Source: Dioscorea cayenensis subsp. rotundata (Eukaryota > Streptophyta > Magnoliopsida > Dioscoreales > Dioscoreaceae). From it: a stretch of DNA of 64,000 nucleotides. The notes below the pieces were generated by a model. The model was given only the letters and a program-made list of their open reading frames with translations. It was not told the DNA's origin and did no database searches. A program made the position numbers and the translations under genes. The stretch lies in contig NC_052475.1 in the NCBI RefSeq assembly GCF_009730915.1, forward strand, positions 31,805,016 to 31,869,015. The letters run 5' to 3'. Shown here one piece after another: positions 1 through 15,772 of the stretch; position 1 is the stretch's first letter; every line of letters begins with the position of its first letter.

Positions 1-790
1 ACCTGGAGGAGACGAAGAAGATGGGGTTGTTATTGTTGATGATGGTTCATGAGACGCTGGAAAACAATGGCCTGCTCGCACCAGGCTGATCATTTCTGGT
101 ACATTTGTGAGAATCAATTTTAGCCCAAAAACCCCTCGCTAAACCGTCGAGGCGTGCATGACGCCGATGGAGCGAAATGAGGACAGGGACTCACTGCATA
201 CATGCAAGATCGAGACTCACCCGCACGACACACATCACTGCCACATCTTCCGAAATGTCTCACCGTAGAAATCGAAACTCTCACCACTCGGTGAAGAACT
301 CGATCGGCGACCCATATATCAATAGATCATTTAGTCGTTGGCGAGAACCAGCTTTTGAATACAAAGAGCTTGTTTATGTTTCTTCATTGAGGTTTGCATA
401 ATTTTACGTATGTAAATTTTTAATAATATAACATGTTTGAGTGAAATTATATAAAATAAGATGGTTTCTGATAGAGAGTTATCTAAAAGTTCAAGTTCTT
501 GTTATATATATATATATATATATATATAACTTGTTTTTTAATTGTGTAAATGGTAGCAAAACACTTGATTCTTTTTTATGGACCACTGATTTAAGGCTTG
601 CATATGACAAACAATTCTTGACACAAGGCAGTGCCAAAATACAGACACGTTTCATATATATATATATATACTTCTTTGTTTTATTTTCCCTGATTTCAAA
701 CACATCAAAATTACAATACATAGCAAGTACAGGAGTACATAATTGAGGTGAAGCAGAAATAAGTTAATGTCAGAGGGCACACAAAATAAC
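1..790. other. Left-edge sequence, no assignable gene
   Basis: The first ~400 bases are less AT-rich than what follows, but I find no conserved protein in any frame; they could be leader or first-exon sequence of a gene lying left of the window. From about 400 onward the DNA is AT-rich, with (TA)n runs near 505-528 and 653-670. The last ~100 bases before 791 are probably the 3' UTR of the minus-strand IGPS gene. Confidence 0.4.
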
Positions 791-3700
791 TCAAAGAGAG
801 ATGTCTTTACCAAAAAGGCCAGTAATTGCTTTACCAGGATCAGTCTGTTTGATCAGAGACTCCCCAACCAAAACCTATTGATATAAAGACAACACAATAA
901 TTCATAACTACAATATGCAAGAGGTGTGATTCATTTACACTTTCACAATATTACTTGCATGGCCCTGCAAAGAACATGAAATTTCACACATGTAACCCAG
1001 GTTTTTTCTTAATTCTTTTAAATTTGTGCATATATATGAACACACCCTTATGCTCAAAATCAAGCCATTTTTTTTTTCTAAATATATTTTCGCAACTATA
1101 AAAGAGAAAAGAAAATTAGAGGGAGTAAGGGGTAAAGATGTTGAACATAAGCCATTGTTGTTGTTTTTCTAATTTTAATTCCAGTCCTACGGGGTATACA
1201 TGCAATCAAAATTGTGCTTGAATGAATGATGAGTACTTTCATTATGGAAAAAATGGCAGCGAAGAAAACACGAAAAATGTAGACAGAACAAAGAAAATAT
1301 AGCATGCATGATTTTTGGATTTTCGAGTAGGCTTACAGCTCTAACTCCTGCATCTTGAACATAGGAAATGTTTTCAGGAGTGAATAATCCAGATTCACCC
1401 ACCACCTGGAAAGCAATTAGGTAATACTTGATCGATGTGATGTGATATTTGTAGGTGATATTAATTTGTTTGATGCATACACATATAGAAAAAAAAAACT
1501 AAAATGATGAACATGATGAAGGTTTACATCTTTCGGAGAACAGGAACAGGGTGTGAATTTAATAAACCAAACTTTGTATTCTCAATATCAGCTTATGATT
1601 TTCTTTTAAAAAAAAATGAAGATTGGATGATGGTCTTCATTTTACTTACAATTATGCCCTTCGCATGGATAGTTTTGCCACGGTCTCCCTCCAAAAGTTT
1701 CTTTGTATTTGAGATATCAACTTTCGAATGTTTCTGTAATAAATAAATATATTCAAGTTACTCAATATTAATCACAGAACAGCTTTGATTTACAACCATA
1801 TGTACTAGCACAAGTGGGTTCGTCACTTCTGTTTTGGCCAAAGGAAAACTAGTGTGATAAGAAAACTTTAAAATAGAAAATAAAATATTGCATATATAGC
1901 CCTACAGAAGTGCATATCTGATTATACACCCCCATAAAAATCATATTTATGCACCTACCCCATGAAACAACAATATTTTCCTACATACACTATGTCAAAA
2001 ATCAAGTGAAAGTTTTCTTTAAAAAAAAAAATCTTTTTCTATTATGTCACATTACGTACATATGTAAATGTTGGTTTTCTCAGGTATATATGCAAATAGG
2101 GGTATAGAAACCAAAAAACCACAAACAAAGATGGTAAAATTGCCCATTTCTTCTTTTAATGATAGAAAAATCAGCACTAAAAACCTTTGTAGCGTTTTAC
2201 ACTGATATATTGATAGTGATAATGCCATGACAATTTGATAAAAAGAGAGTTTACAAATGAAAAATCCAAAAGAATGCAAAATCAACATGGAATATGCCAC
2301 ACAAAAATCAACATACCAAGATTACGGTTATTGATACCAATGAGCTGAACTCCATCAATACGCAAGACGCGATCCATTTCCACTTCATCATGCACCTAAT
2401 ATTATGAAAGAAAAAGGTAAGTAGAATAACTAAAGAAATAAATATCATTACAATGGTCCCATGAAGAAAAACTCATATTTAATAAGATAAACAAGGGTAC
2501 ACTCATAAAATGCAATTCATGACTTAAAAGACCTTCAAAGGAAGCACGGAAAATTGATATAGCATAAGAACCAGGCAGTGATACCTTCATGTCTGTTATT
2601 AGCTTGATTTCATTTTTCCACAACTTGGTTTAATTTCTAAAACTAAACAAGTTGCTACAATATCACAAAAGAAAGTGACAAAGTGTGAACTTCAAAAATT
2701 GTGCTCAAGTTATCTAATCAAAATATTTACCTAAAGACCCTAATGCATTCAACAAAATTGCACCAATATGCAGGCCCAAACTGAATAAAAACATGGTATA
2801 TGTTGCCTCTCACTGAAGTCGATTCTCATCATACTCATGCAGAACAGTTTCAGTTAAAAGCATAACAGCATATGATTTTCATCTTTTTGTTTGAAAACCT
2901 GCTTCTTCTTCCTCATAAAACCTCAAACAAATCTATCGAAGATAAATAACTGGTTAAAGCTTTGAAAACAAACAAAAGCACTGGTGTAAAATGGGGATAG
3001 AAAATATACATAACACAGTCTTCATGACCAAAAAATTTAAGTTTAAAGATGACAAAGGTCAGGGCAAGAAGTAAGCAGAAAATGAAGGGCAGAATCACAA
3101 ACCTCGACCAAGGCCACCATACCAAGTTTTTTACAGACCATAATCATGAGTTTGATATCAAGATCAGTCAATACACCAGCAATTAAGAGAACTGCATCAG
3201 CACCTTTCAGTCGAGCATAGTAAATTTGCCAAGGATCGATTATAAACTCTTTGCAAAGAAGTGGGCACTGTAAATTTTCTCCCAGATTATAAGTTAATTG
3301 AAAAATGGTGGATATCATATACAAATCAACTCAAGCAAAATCGATAAAAAACACAAAAATTGGTAATGCCAGGGCAGTATACACCTTAACTCCAGCTTCA
3401 CGAACAAGCTGCAGATTTTCAAAGCTTCCCTGATGCACGCAAACAGTAAACTAACTGATTAGGCAAGGCCATATGGTCAAAGTCTATTTTTCATTTACTT
3501 AATAACCCAATCAATTCACAGTAAAACATTATTTTTCAAAAAAACAAGCCAAAAACAGTATATCCACCTGAAAATCTTGCAATAAGCTCACATCACAACA
3601 ATATTTCAAAAACTAGTTAAGAAGAGTGTATCCACCTGAAAGTACTTCTCATCAGTCAAAATGCTCAAGCATGCTGCTCCATTTCTCTCATACGCCTTAG

Positions 3701-5634
3701 CAATTTGGACCTGATAGGTATCAAATTAGTAATCTAACTGAGTTTTAGATGGTAGATGGCAAATGCATGCATTTGGAGGTAAAGTCAAAGAGAAAAGAAT
3801 ATAGCTATTAAATTGATCACAACTAAATTAGAACTTGGGTTTACATTACATTGAATCTGCACTGTGAAATGGAGACATTGCCTACAGGCATGGGCTATAA
3901 CTATTCTCATTCTATTGATAACAAGAAAAATAACAGTTATTGTCCAGATTAACAATTTCAATAAAGCCAAAGATAAAGGCAAAATAATATAAAATTTGAG
4001 CTTGTCACGGAAGTTCAGTAAAGCATAGTCTTAGGATAATAATTTAATAAATGTTAAGATCACACTAGAACAGGCATAACAAGGCCTAAGATTTCTTAGA
4101 ACATAAGGATTTTTCCTACGCTTTTGCCTGCTTAAGCACTTAATTTGGACTTTTAGTAATATATTGAATTATGCAAAAACTTATATAGAATAATGTCACC
4201 AATGAATCACAACATGATTTTTCATGCGTGATGAGCTATCTATATCAGGTACACTGAAAACTAAAGATCAGAGGCAAGCTCAAAATAAAAGACATACTAT
4301 GAAAACAAACTAGTATAATATCTTCAACTATGAATTAATCAACCTTAATCCACCACATCTTAAAATATAACAAGAATTAATTGCAAAACTTACTGGATCA
4401 AAATCCTGCCGTAGCACTCCTCTGCTAGGAGAAGCCTTTTTCACCTCCGCTATCAGAGCAGGCATATTAGTACGCTGATAAGATGCCTTAAGAGCCCCTA
4501 CAAAATCTCTAGCCGGAGGAGCATCCTCAAGAGCTTCATTAAGCAGAGAAAGGGGTTTTTCTTCTTTCAACTAAACCACAAAGACACATTAATGAATCAG
4601 CTCTCCATTCAAAAATAAATGGTTTCAATGTTAATTTCTAAAACTGGCTAAGAAAGTGCCTGTGAAACTTCCACATCCTTGGTCCATATGATCTTCTCTA
4701 GAATATTGCGTGGAGCACTTTCCTCACTCCCCGAGTTGATCGGAGGGCGTCTTCTGATTCTGATGCCCTGCTTTGCCGCAATATCTTCGAGCGACGTTCC
4801 ACTCTCCCATTCCATGGCTTCCACAGAGTCAGCAAGATAATTACTAGCATAAGCTCCTCTAGAAGATTCATCATTAGTCACCTGCAATACCCAATAGTTA
4901 GAAAAGACCTACAAACAAGCTTTTGAATCGTCGAAAGGGAATATTCAGTTAGTTATATAGCTGACATTTCATTTTATTTGATAAGAACATAATTCACAAA
5001 TTATTTTCCTTTTTATAATGCGGACTCTGAACATTGATCCGTCATGTGAAGACTTTTATAAGTACATCGACGGAAGAGAAACTTAATAATCAAAAATCAA
5101 TTGAGGAATAAAAATGATAAAACAACTGATCTAATGGTAAATAGTGACTAGAGTTGACTTGATATGGAAATAAGCTCAGTCCATGATCCTTTAGTTTATA
5201 CATCTTCAGGATGGGCAAATTTCTCTCTTGATTGGCAATCAAAAAATGGAAACAATCCAACCAGATTTCTCTTTCATTCCAAGCATTGCAACAAACAATA
5301 AAAAACACCATAAAACTTCAATATTCATCATATAACACTGAAATTAGAAATTACCAGTAACTCAATCACATCATAACTGCAAAAACCACTCATGAAACAA
5401 AAGAAGGAAAAACGAAAATCAAATTTTGACGCAAAATCCTCAAAGAACGAAACTAGCCGAGGAATCACAAACCTCTTGGCCTCTCGTGCAGCAAAGAGGA
5501 GCCAGATTGTGCGACCGCCCCAAAATACGTGGATCCAAGTCCCTGGAGGGGCGAATTTCTCCACATTTCGATGAGGCAATCCCGGGAACAAGAACCCTAA
5601 ACCTCGAATTGGCTCCAAGCGAAAGCCCTTCCAT
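791..5634 (-). CDS. IGPS: Indole-3-glycerol phosphate synthase, plastid
   Basis: Converts 1-(2-carboxyphenylamino)-1-deoxyribulose 5-phosphate to indole-3-glycerol phosphate in tryptophan biosynthesis, in the plastid. Ten coding exons (minus): 5473-5634, 4660-4881, 4394-4570, 3636-3710, 3385-3429, 3103-3267, 2317-2395, 1650-1733, 1337-1405, 791-874. They give about 386 residues, near the usual plant length of about 400. Exon 1 gives a transit-peptide-like N terminus (MEGLSLGAN...). Family motifs in order: [43 protein letters not shown] (catalytic Lys region), [36 protein letters not shown] and [10 protein letters not shown]. Intron 2 appears to use a GC donor (4658-4659) because VEVSQ must join LKEEKPL. 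In exon 8 the frame holds only if one A of the A-run at 1722-1724 is extra ([12 protein letters not shown]). This is a probable assembly error. Divergent from the gene at 6740. Confidence 0.95.
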
Positions 5635-5718
5635 TTCTTTCACGACTGTTTGCAAAGTCTTGCAATTTGCGAAGATAACCCCCAAATGAATTAGAATTCT
5701 TATAATGATCACGCACAA

Positions 5719-5724
5719 CACGTG
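5719..5724. promoter_or_regulatory. G-box CACGTG upstream of IGPS
   Basis: A palindromic CACGTG lies 85 bases upstream of the IGPS start codon, in or just above the leader. G-boxes are bound by bZIP and bHLH factors. Function here is inferred from position only. Confidence 0.3.
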
Positions 5725-5762
5725 CTAATTCGTAGAAATTAATAAAATTTGCCCAGAGTTTT

Positions 5763-5771
5763 CATATAAAT
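5763..5771 (-). promoter_or_regulatory. Candidate TATA box of IGPS
   Basis: On the minus strand this reads TTTATATGA, about 130 bases upstream of the IGPS ATG. That would place transcription start near 5735. No other strong TATA-like motif lies between here and the ATG. Confidence 0.3.
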
Positions 5772-6410
5772 TTTATTTGATAGGACCCATCATCTCTCTC
5801 GGATTGGAATCCATCCCAGTAAACAATGATATATAAACAATTTTATTAATAATATAAAATAGTATTAAAAATAGTAAAAATGAGATAGCACAATATTCCT
5901 TCCCAACCGTTTCACAACAGTAATTTAATAAATTAGACTCATTCATCATGATTTGCACCATTTTTTTTTAAGACATAGATTTACTAAAAACAGTAAGTTA
6001 TACAGTATTTTTATCTCAACCGTTCAACCATGTCCATATTTACAATAGTAATATAATAAATCACACGTATTCACATGATTTAGCACCCCTTTTTATCTGT
6101 GAATGTATATATAAACATAACAATATTAGGATCTGTAAAATTGGGATGTCATGTTCTTATCTCAACCATTCGATCATAATCACAACAATAATATAATAAA
6201 TAACACTCGTTCACCATGATTTACACTCTTTTATCAGTGAACTCATTGGTTATGTATCTATACGAGGGCCAATTTTTTTTTGAGAATATTTGTAAATAAT
6301 TTATTTACAAACGTTTTCTTTTGTAATAAAATTTATGGATATAAATCCAACGATTCCATTAGTAGAGAAAAATTTGAACTGATAAATTTCAATGTTCATG
6401 AACCTTGGGC
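5772..6410. other. Intergenic region between divergent genes
   Basis: AT-rich sequence separating the IGPS promoter from the plus-strand gene. It contains loosely repeated phrases around 5850-6230 (for example 'ATATAATAAAT..CAC' followed by 'TTCACCATGATTTGCACC'), suggesting an old diverged duplication of about 130 bases. No conserved coding potential seen. Confidence 0.4.
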
Positions 6411-6480
6411 TAGCCCAATAGTAACTACCCATGGTTGTAAGTGAGAGGTCTCGAGTTCGAACCTCTTAGCTTACAATTTA
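6405..6480 (+). repeat. SINE-like fragment with A- and B-box motifs
   Basis: An A-box-like motif (TAGCCCAATAGT, about 6411) is followed about 35 bases later by a B-box-like motif (GAGTTCGAACCTC, about 6452). This is the spacing of a tRNA-derived RNA polymerase III promoter, as in plant SINEs. It does not fold as an intact tRNA. A related motif (GGGTTCGATCTCGGG) is seen near 55013. Confidence 0.4.
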
Positions 6481-6739
6481 TATTTAGGGTCCCATATTCC
6501 CTCTAGGGTTGCATGGCAGGGGGATTATTCTCAGGAGGTTATTCAAGTTTGGGCTGACACAGACTTCGACATTTGTTTTTCTTTTGTCGTCATGGACTTT
6601 GTCAAAAATTCAATGTTCCGTTTCCCATATCCGTTTCGCGTTTCCCGTCTTATCAATATCCTTCCTCACCTGCATCCTTCCCTTCCCAGTTTTGGGGACT
6701 CCGTTGGAGCACCTCAACCTTGAAAACCCTAGCTCAACA

Positions 6740-7355
6740 ATGGCGTCTTCCTCTCAATCCCATCTCCTCTCCCTCCCTCTCCCTCACTCTCCCTCCTCCT
6801 TCCTTTCCAAGCCCAGAACTCCACACCTTCCACTCACTTACCCTTCTCCAATCCATCAAAGAACCGTTCCCCTTCTCACACTCAATCCAAGACCTATGAA
6901 TGGATTTCAACCTCACATTCACCACCATCAGCACCACTCAATAGCAAGACAACGTCTACTTCTGGTTTGCTGTAGTTCCATTGAGTCTCAGAACAATAGT
7001 GAAGGTAATGAAGAAGACATGCCGGTTAGAAAAGTGAGGAACAAAAGAGTGAGTGATTGGACTACTTCTGTGCTTCTCTTTGGCTTCTGGGCTGGACTCA
7101 TGTTCTACATCTTCCAACTCACTCCAAACCAAACTCCTGTGAGCACAATCTCATTGCTTTCTTCTTTCTTCTTCTTCTTCTTATTTGTGCTTTGAATTCC
7201 CTTTCTTTCTTTTTTGTTGGAAAGTTTGATGTTTTGTTTTTTTATGTAAATTCACAGTGTTTTTTTGTTTAGGATGATTTATTGAAAAAAAAAATTACCT
7301 TTAAAAAAATGTATTCATAATAGTGGATTTTATGAATAGTAAAGAGGATGAAAAA

Positions 7356-7391
<36 letters not shown>

Positions 7392-8826
7392 TTGTGAATT
7401 TTCTAACAAAGTTTAGTGATTTGTTTGAGGATAAATCATGTGCCATTAGTAAAAGGGCAATATAGGTGAAAAAATAATTGCTGTGACAGGATGACTTGAA
7501 CTGTTATTTCTTTGAATAGTTATTTCTGAAAACAAGATCATTCCTTTGATGTTTATAGTTCTTGAATAAATGAATTCTTGTTCTGTGGCTTCATATCTTG
7601 TATTTTAAACATGCAATGAAGAATGTCAATCCTTATTTTTATTAAATTGAGGGGTCTTTATAATGTATTCTGTACTTATTGCTCAATTAAGATGCTTAAA
7701 CTTTTTCGGTTTTTCTTCTTATTAATTGTGTAGTTTTCCAGGTAAGGGATGAGTATTTCTTGAAAAAACTACTGAATTTGAAAGGAGACGATGGCTTCCA
7801 AATGAATGAAGTTCTTGTGGCTGAATGGTACATCATGGGTTTATGGTCCTTAATTTATAGCATGCTGCTGCTTCCCACTGGCAGAAGGTGACTACTGAAC
7901 CTCAACCTGAATTTTGAGTAAACTTATACAGTAATCATTTCCTCGAATACGATAAGTCTGATATGTCGGACACCATTTATAATGCAATGCAGCTCTCAAA
8001 GCAAAATTCCTGTCTGGCCATTCCTTGTACTATCACTCGTCGGCGGTTGTTATGCTCTGATTCCTTATTTTGTTCTATGGAACCCACTGCCACCTCCGGT
8101 CGAAGAAGATGAACTTGAGAAATGGCCTCTGAATTTTCTTGAATCAAAGATTACTGCTGCAGTAAGTGAAGAGTTTTCCGGTTGTAATTCATGCTGGTAA
8201 AAATACAAACTAACTATACTCCAAATCAGATAACACTTGCAGCAGGATTGGGGTGCATAGTTTACGCTGGTTTAGCTAATGAAGATATTTGGAAGGAATT
8301 CTACCAATACGTTAGAGAGAGCAAGTTTGTAAGTCCTCTCCTGAGACCCTGTTTGATCAACATTCCCAGTCGAACTTATGCGAAGAAATCATAAATCAAA
8401 TTTCACTGTTCTTCCTGGTTGCAGATACACATTATGTCCATTGACTTCTCATTATTCACAGCCTTCTCTCCTTTTTGGGTCTACAATGACATGGCTGCTC
8501 GCAAATGGTGAGTACTCCTAACTATAATGTTCAGCTTTATATACATATAATCCTCAAGGAAAAATAATTGACTATGTATATACCACTTCTCCGACTTTTC
8601 ATCTTTGGGTAATCCTCATGAACATCTCAGAGAAAAAAAAAAACTAAAGGATGGTTCGCATTGAGGAAAAATATATTGAACTCTTTATTCTTCTCATTGC
8701 AGGAAGGGTTCATGGCTTCTGCCTTTAGCGTTGGTTCCATTACTAGGACCAGCTCTATACATTCTATTGCGCCCATCTCTTTCGGCATTGCCTACCATCT
8801 CTGCAGCCACGACTGAGACCGAGTAA
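6740..8826 (+). CDS. Plastid-targeted multi-pass membrane protein, unknown function
   Basis: Six exons: 6740-7138, 7742-7887, 7993-8161, 8230-8328, 8425-8507, 8703-8826; 339 residues with phases that close perfectly. The start at 6740 (MASSSQSHLLS) is preferred over the in-frame Met at 6509 because it begins a Ser/Pro-rich, acid-poor transit-peptide-like stretch. After about residue 100 come hydrophobic segments in each later exon: SVLLFGFWAGLMFYIF, YIMGLWSLIYSMLLL, PVWPFLVLSLVGGCYALIPY, ITLAAGLGCIVYAG, FSLFTAFSPFWVY and LLPLALVPLLGPALYILL. This makes about six membrane spans. The C-terminal PLLGPALYILLRP pattern resembles membrane proteins shared by plastids and cyanobacteria, but I do not recognise a named family. 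Plastid membrane location is inferred. Convergent with the acyl-CoA synthetase. Confidence 0.85.
7357..7391. repeat. (ATT)n microsatellite in intron 1
   Basis: About eleven ATT units within the first intron of the plastid membrane protein gene. Confidence 0.9.
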
Positions 8827-9494
8827 GCTGTTTAGCTCACATTTTCATTTTTATGGCAAAACAAATTGTGATCTTCGGGTAATTGGAAAGTTCTTATGAT
8901 CTTGATAAATGATGAGACAAAAATCTCTCTCAGAAAGAATGGCCCTAAAACATCAAAACAAGATAAACTTGTGATTGACTTCGATATTCAAATGTTTATG
9001 ATCTGATGTTGTTCATGAAACTAGATGTTTTCTGTTGCCACTTGCATCATTTACAAGATGCAGTAGATAAATAGATAGAGTGTGAAATACAGGCAACTAT
9101 ATTACTCGTCATCAAATTTTCAGATCGAAAGATTACATTATAATTTACTTGTTGATAAGATACAATGATACATCAAGCACTTTATGTTCTTTATTTAATG
9201 AAATTTTCCTATCACAATGTTTTTCTTTTGTTTTGCATAATTTTTACAAACTTAAGATGCAATGTTATTCTTTTGCCTCTGTGGATCTGAATATTTAGGC
9301 ACTCTTAACGTTCACAACCAAAAGGACAAAGAACAACACAGTGTAACATGTAAAATATCATCTCTTATTGGAAAATTATTACCAAAGCAGTCAGCAGATC
9401 ATATTTCTGTAACAAGTAGAGGATGTTGTGATACTCAAATTAAGATGATTACCAGTGTCAGCACAGAATTAGATGATCAATGAGAAAAGGCACC
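8827..9494. other. Convergent 3' flanks
   Basis: Region between two tail-to-tail stop codons. It should hold the 3' UTR of the plus-strand membrane protein and that of the minus-strand acyl-CoA synthetase. The open frame at 9262-9483 has no recognisable protein similarity and is probably chance. Confidence 0.5.
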
Positions 9495-13724
<4,230 letters not shown>

Positions 13725-14043
13725 TTTGAGACAGAGAACTCCCTTAGCAACTCCAATGTATGATTACAGCAGCTCTGTCATTTGCACTTTTATTGAACTG
13801 TCTACCAGACAAAACTTAACAAAAAAGCCAGTGAAGAACACCAAGAAAGTGAAGTGTTGATTCTGTTGAACCATACCTATCATGTATCAAGCAAAGAATA
13901 TAATCAAAATTATCATAAGTTCACACCAAGTGAAATGCAGTAAACAACAAAAAAATAAAATCTGTACAGTAAAAAAAATCATCATTCAAGCTTCTATCCA
14001 AAAAAATAGATCAATGCTGGTCATCATGTATAGATGAGGATTA

Positions 14044-14750
14044 AGGTTGTCACAGGCGCAAGGTGCAGGCGCGCGCCCGATTAACACTAGGCGCACTAGT
14101 TTCCACTAAAGAAAATTGAAAAATTAGAAATATTTGTACTAAGGATTAATTTGTATTAAAGTTTTAAAATGTTCTAAAGATTAATATCATAGAAGACGAA
14201 CAAACATTAGAAAAAATAAGTACATAATAACATGAAAAATAATCTTCAAATGTATAATACAAAATGCAATAATATGATATAATTCATGTATATAGTCCAA
14301 ATCCTAACTTGTATAATAAAATCTAGATTTTAGTGACTATCATCAAAATCAGCAAATCCATCATCATCCAACATCATCAATTTCCTCTTCAAATTTATCA
14401 TTCTCTTCATCTAAATAGTGGATTGGGCCGAAGAGGAGAGATGAGGTTTTGATTCTACTTGGTTGGTTGTGTGTTAATCACCCTAATTTTAAACGGCTCT
14501 GATTGTATGTTGGCCTCTTTTATTTTTAATCATCAAAGATGTGTGGATAAAATTAAAAGTTAAAGTAAATATTTTAAAAATAACCAAATAAATTTGTTGA
14601 TGTTACGAAGGCGCGCCTAGACCCACACCTTGAGCCTTGTGCCTAGGCTCAAAGGCGCGCGCCTTTGTAACAGTGCCCGCCTGACACCTATAAAGGCGCA
14701 ATCTGTTGAGCCTTGAGCCTGAGGAGCCCGAGGCGCGCCTTTGACAACTA
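14044..14750. mobile_element. Non-autonomous hAT-like element, GC-rich ends
   Basis: Short inverted ends: GTTGTCACAGGCGC on the left and, reading inward from the right, GTTGTCAAAGGCGC. The termini are packed with GGCGCGCC-type motifs, while the core is AT-rich with no open frame. A second inverted pair (GTTACGAAGGCGCG / GCGCGCCTTTGTAAC, about 14602-14672) forms a subterminal hairpin. Flanks show only an imperfect duplication (ATTAAG / ATTAAAG), so the superfamily is inferred from the terminal style. It lies inside the leader of the acyl-CoA synthetase. Confidence 0.6.
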
Positions 14751-14936
14751 TTAAAGTCTAAAATGAGTAAAATGCACAAATTTGGGAATTAACATATCAA
14801 TTGCATACCTGACAACCACCATATAACAATTTTGGTTTATATCAAGATTTCTTGCCACATTATCATCTTCAACTCTGTCATCTTATAAAGTCAATGGCTC
14901 CCTTCTTTCCCCTTTATCATCTTCAAACTGCTCAAT

Positions 14937-15660
14937 TTCAAGCAGTAAAACATTTCAAGACTGCTAATTACACTGAATAATAAACCTCCAATCACAGAAC
15001 CAAAGCATACAATTAAGTCCTTTTCCGCAAAAAACATCCATTACTAAACAGAGTTTCAAGTTACATGAACACAAGATTTCAATGAAATGCAAAAAGAAAC
15101 AGAATGTTTGTACAAAATTTAATACAGGAATCAACCAATAAAACCAAGACAAAGATTTGAGCAAAATACACAAACAAAGAATTAATTAATTAACTAATTG
15201 AGAAACATTTACCGAGTGATATCTCCATTTCAAGTAGTAAAGCACTTCCAAACCATCAACCATTCAGAAGAATAACACTGAAAATCACTGAACTAAAACA
15301 TGCAATCCCTTTCTGAAAGATGGAACCCATTCATAAACAGAGTTCCCAACAAATGAACACAAAATTCCATCAAGATGCACTAAAAAATAGAAATTTCATA
15401 CAGAAATGAATAGAAAAATTAACTAACTGAAGAGTAACACTGAAATCAAGGAACTAAAACATGCAATTCCTTTTCCAAAATCGAAATATACCCATAAACA
15501 GAGTTCCCAATCAAATGGACAACAAAAACAAAAAAAAGTCCACAAAATGCAACAGAAAAACATAAATTTCATACGAAAATCAACAGATGATTCGACTACT
15601 AAAATCAAGACAGAGATTTGAACAAAAAACCACAAGAAGGCTGCAAAAAATTTACCAAAT
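14937..15660. repeat. Diverged tandem repeat, about three units, in the LACS leader
   Basis: Three units of about 200-290 bases (roughly 14937-15228, 15229-15427, 15428-15660). They share phrases in the same order: CACTGAA..ATCAC/AAGGAACTAAAACATGCAAT, CCTTTTCC, CATAAACAGAGTT(T)C, and (units 1 and 3) AAGACA.AGATTTGA. Units 1 and 3 both end in a minus-strand GGTAAA donor-like site. Confidence 0.7.
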
Positions 15661-15764
15661 AATCTTTTTGCAAGAATTTTAGGAACCTTTTTGTTTGGTA
15701 AAGAGCCTGTTTTTTCCTCTCGCTTGGTTAAGAAGTGAATGAGATCCTCGAAGGTTCATATTTG

Positions 15765-15772
15765 TATATATA
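15765..15772 (-). promoter_or_regulatory. Candidate TATA box of the acyl-CoA synthetase
   Basis: TATATATA on the minus strand, with a likely transcription start about 30 bases downstream near 15735. Just below follows a leader-like sequence (CTTCGAGGATCTCATTC...). Confidence 0.4.

Larger units (their letters stand above)
13725..15740 (-). other. Leader and leader-intron region of the acyl-CoA synthetase
   Basis: No coding capacity. Transcription probably starts near 15735, and one or more leader introns are needed because of the ~2 kb distance to the ATG. Minus-strand donor-like sites are visible at about 15652 (GGTAAATT), 15206 (GGTAAATG) and 14806 (CAGGTATG). The region carries a hAT-like insertion (14044-14750) and a diverged tandem repeat (about 14937-15660). 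Confidence 0.45.

Noticed and set aside
177-401. Open frame at the left edge of the window
   Set aside because: Arg/His/Ser-rich chance composition with no recognisable domain, and no second exon found.
6405-6480. tRNA gene
   Set aside because: A- and B-box-like motifs are present, but no acceptor stem or anticodon arm can be paired.
6509-6739. Upstream in-frame Met of the plastid membrane protein
   Set aside because: The added 77 residues do not look like part of a transit peptide, and the Met at 6740 begins a typical one. The upstream part is probably leader.
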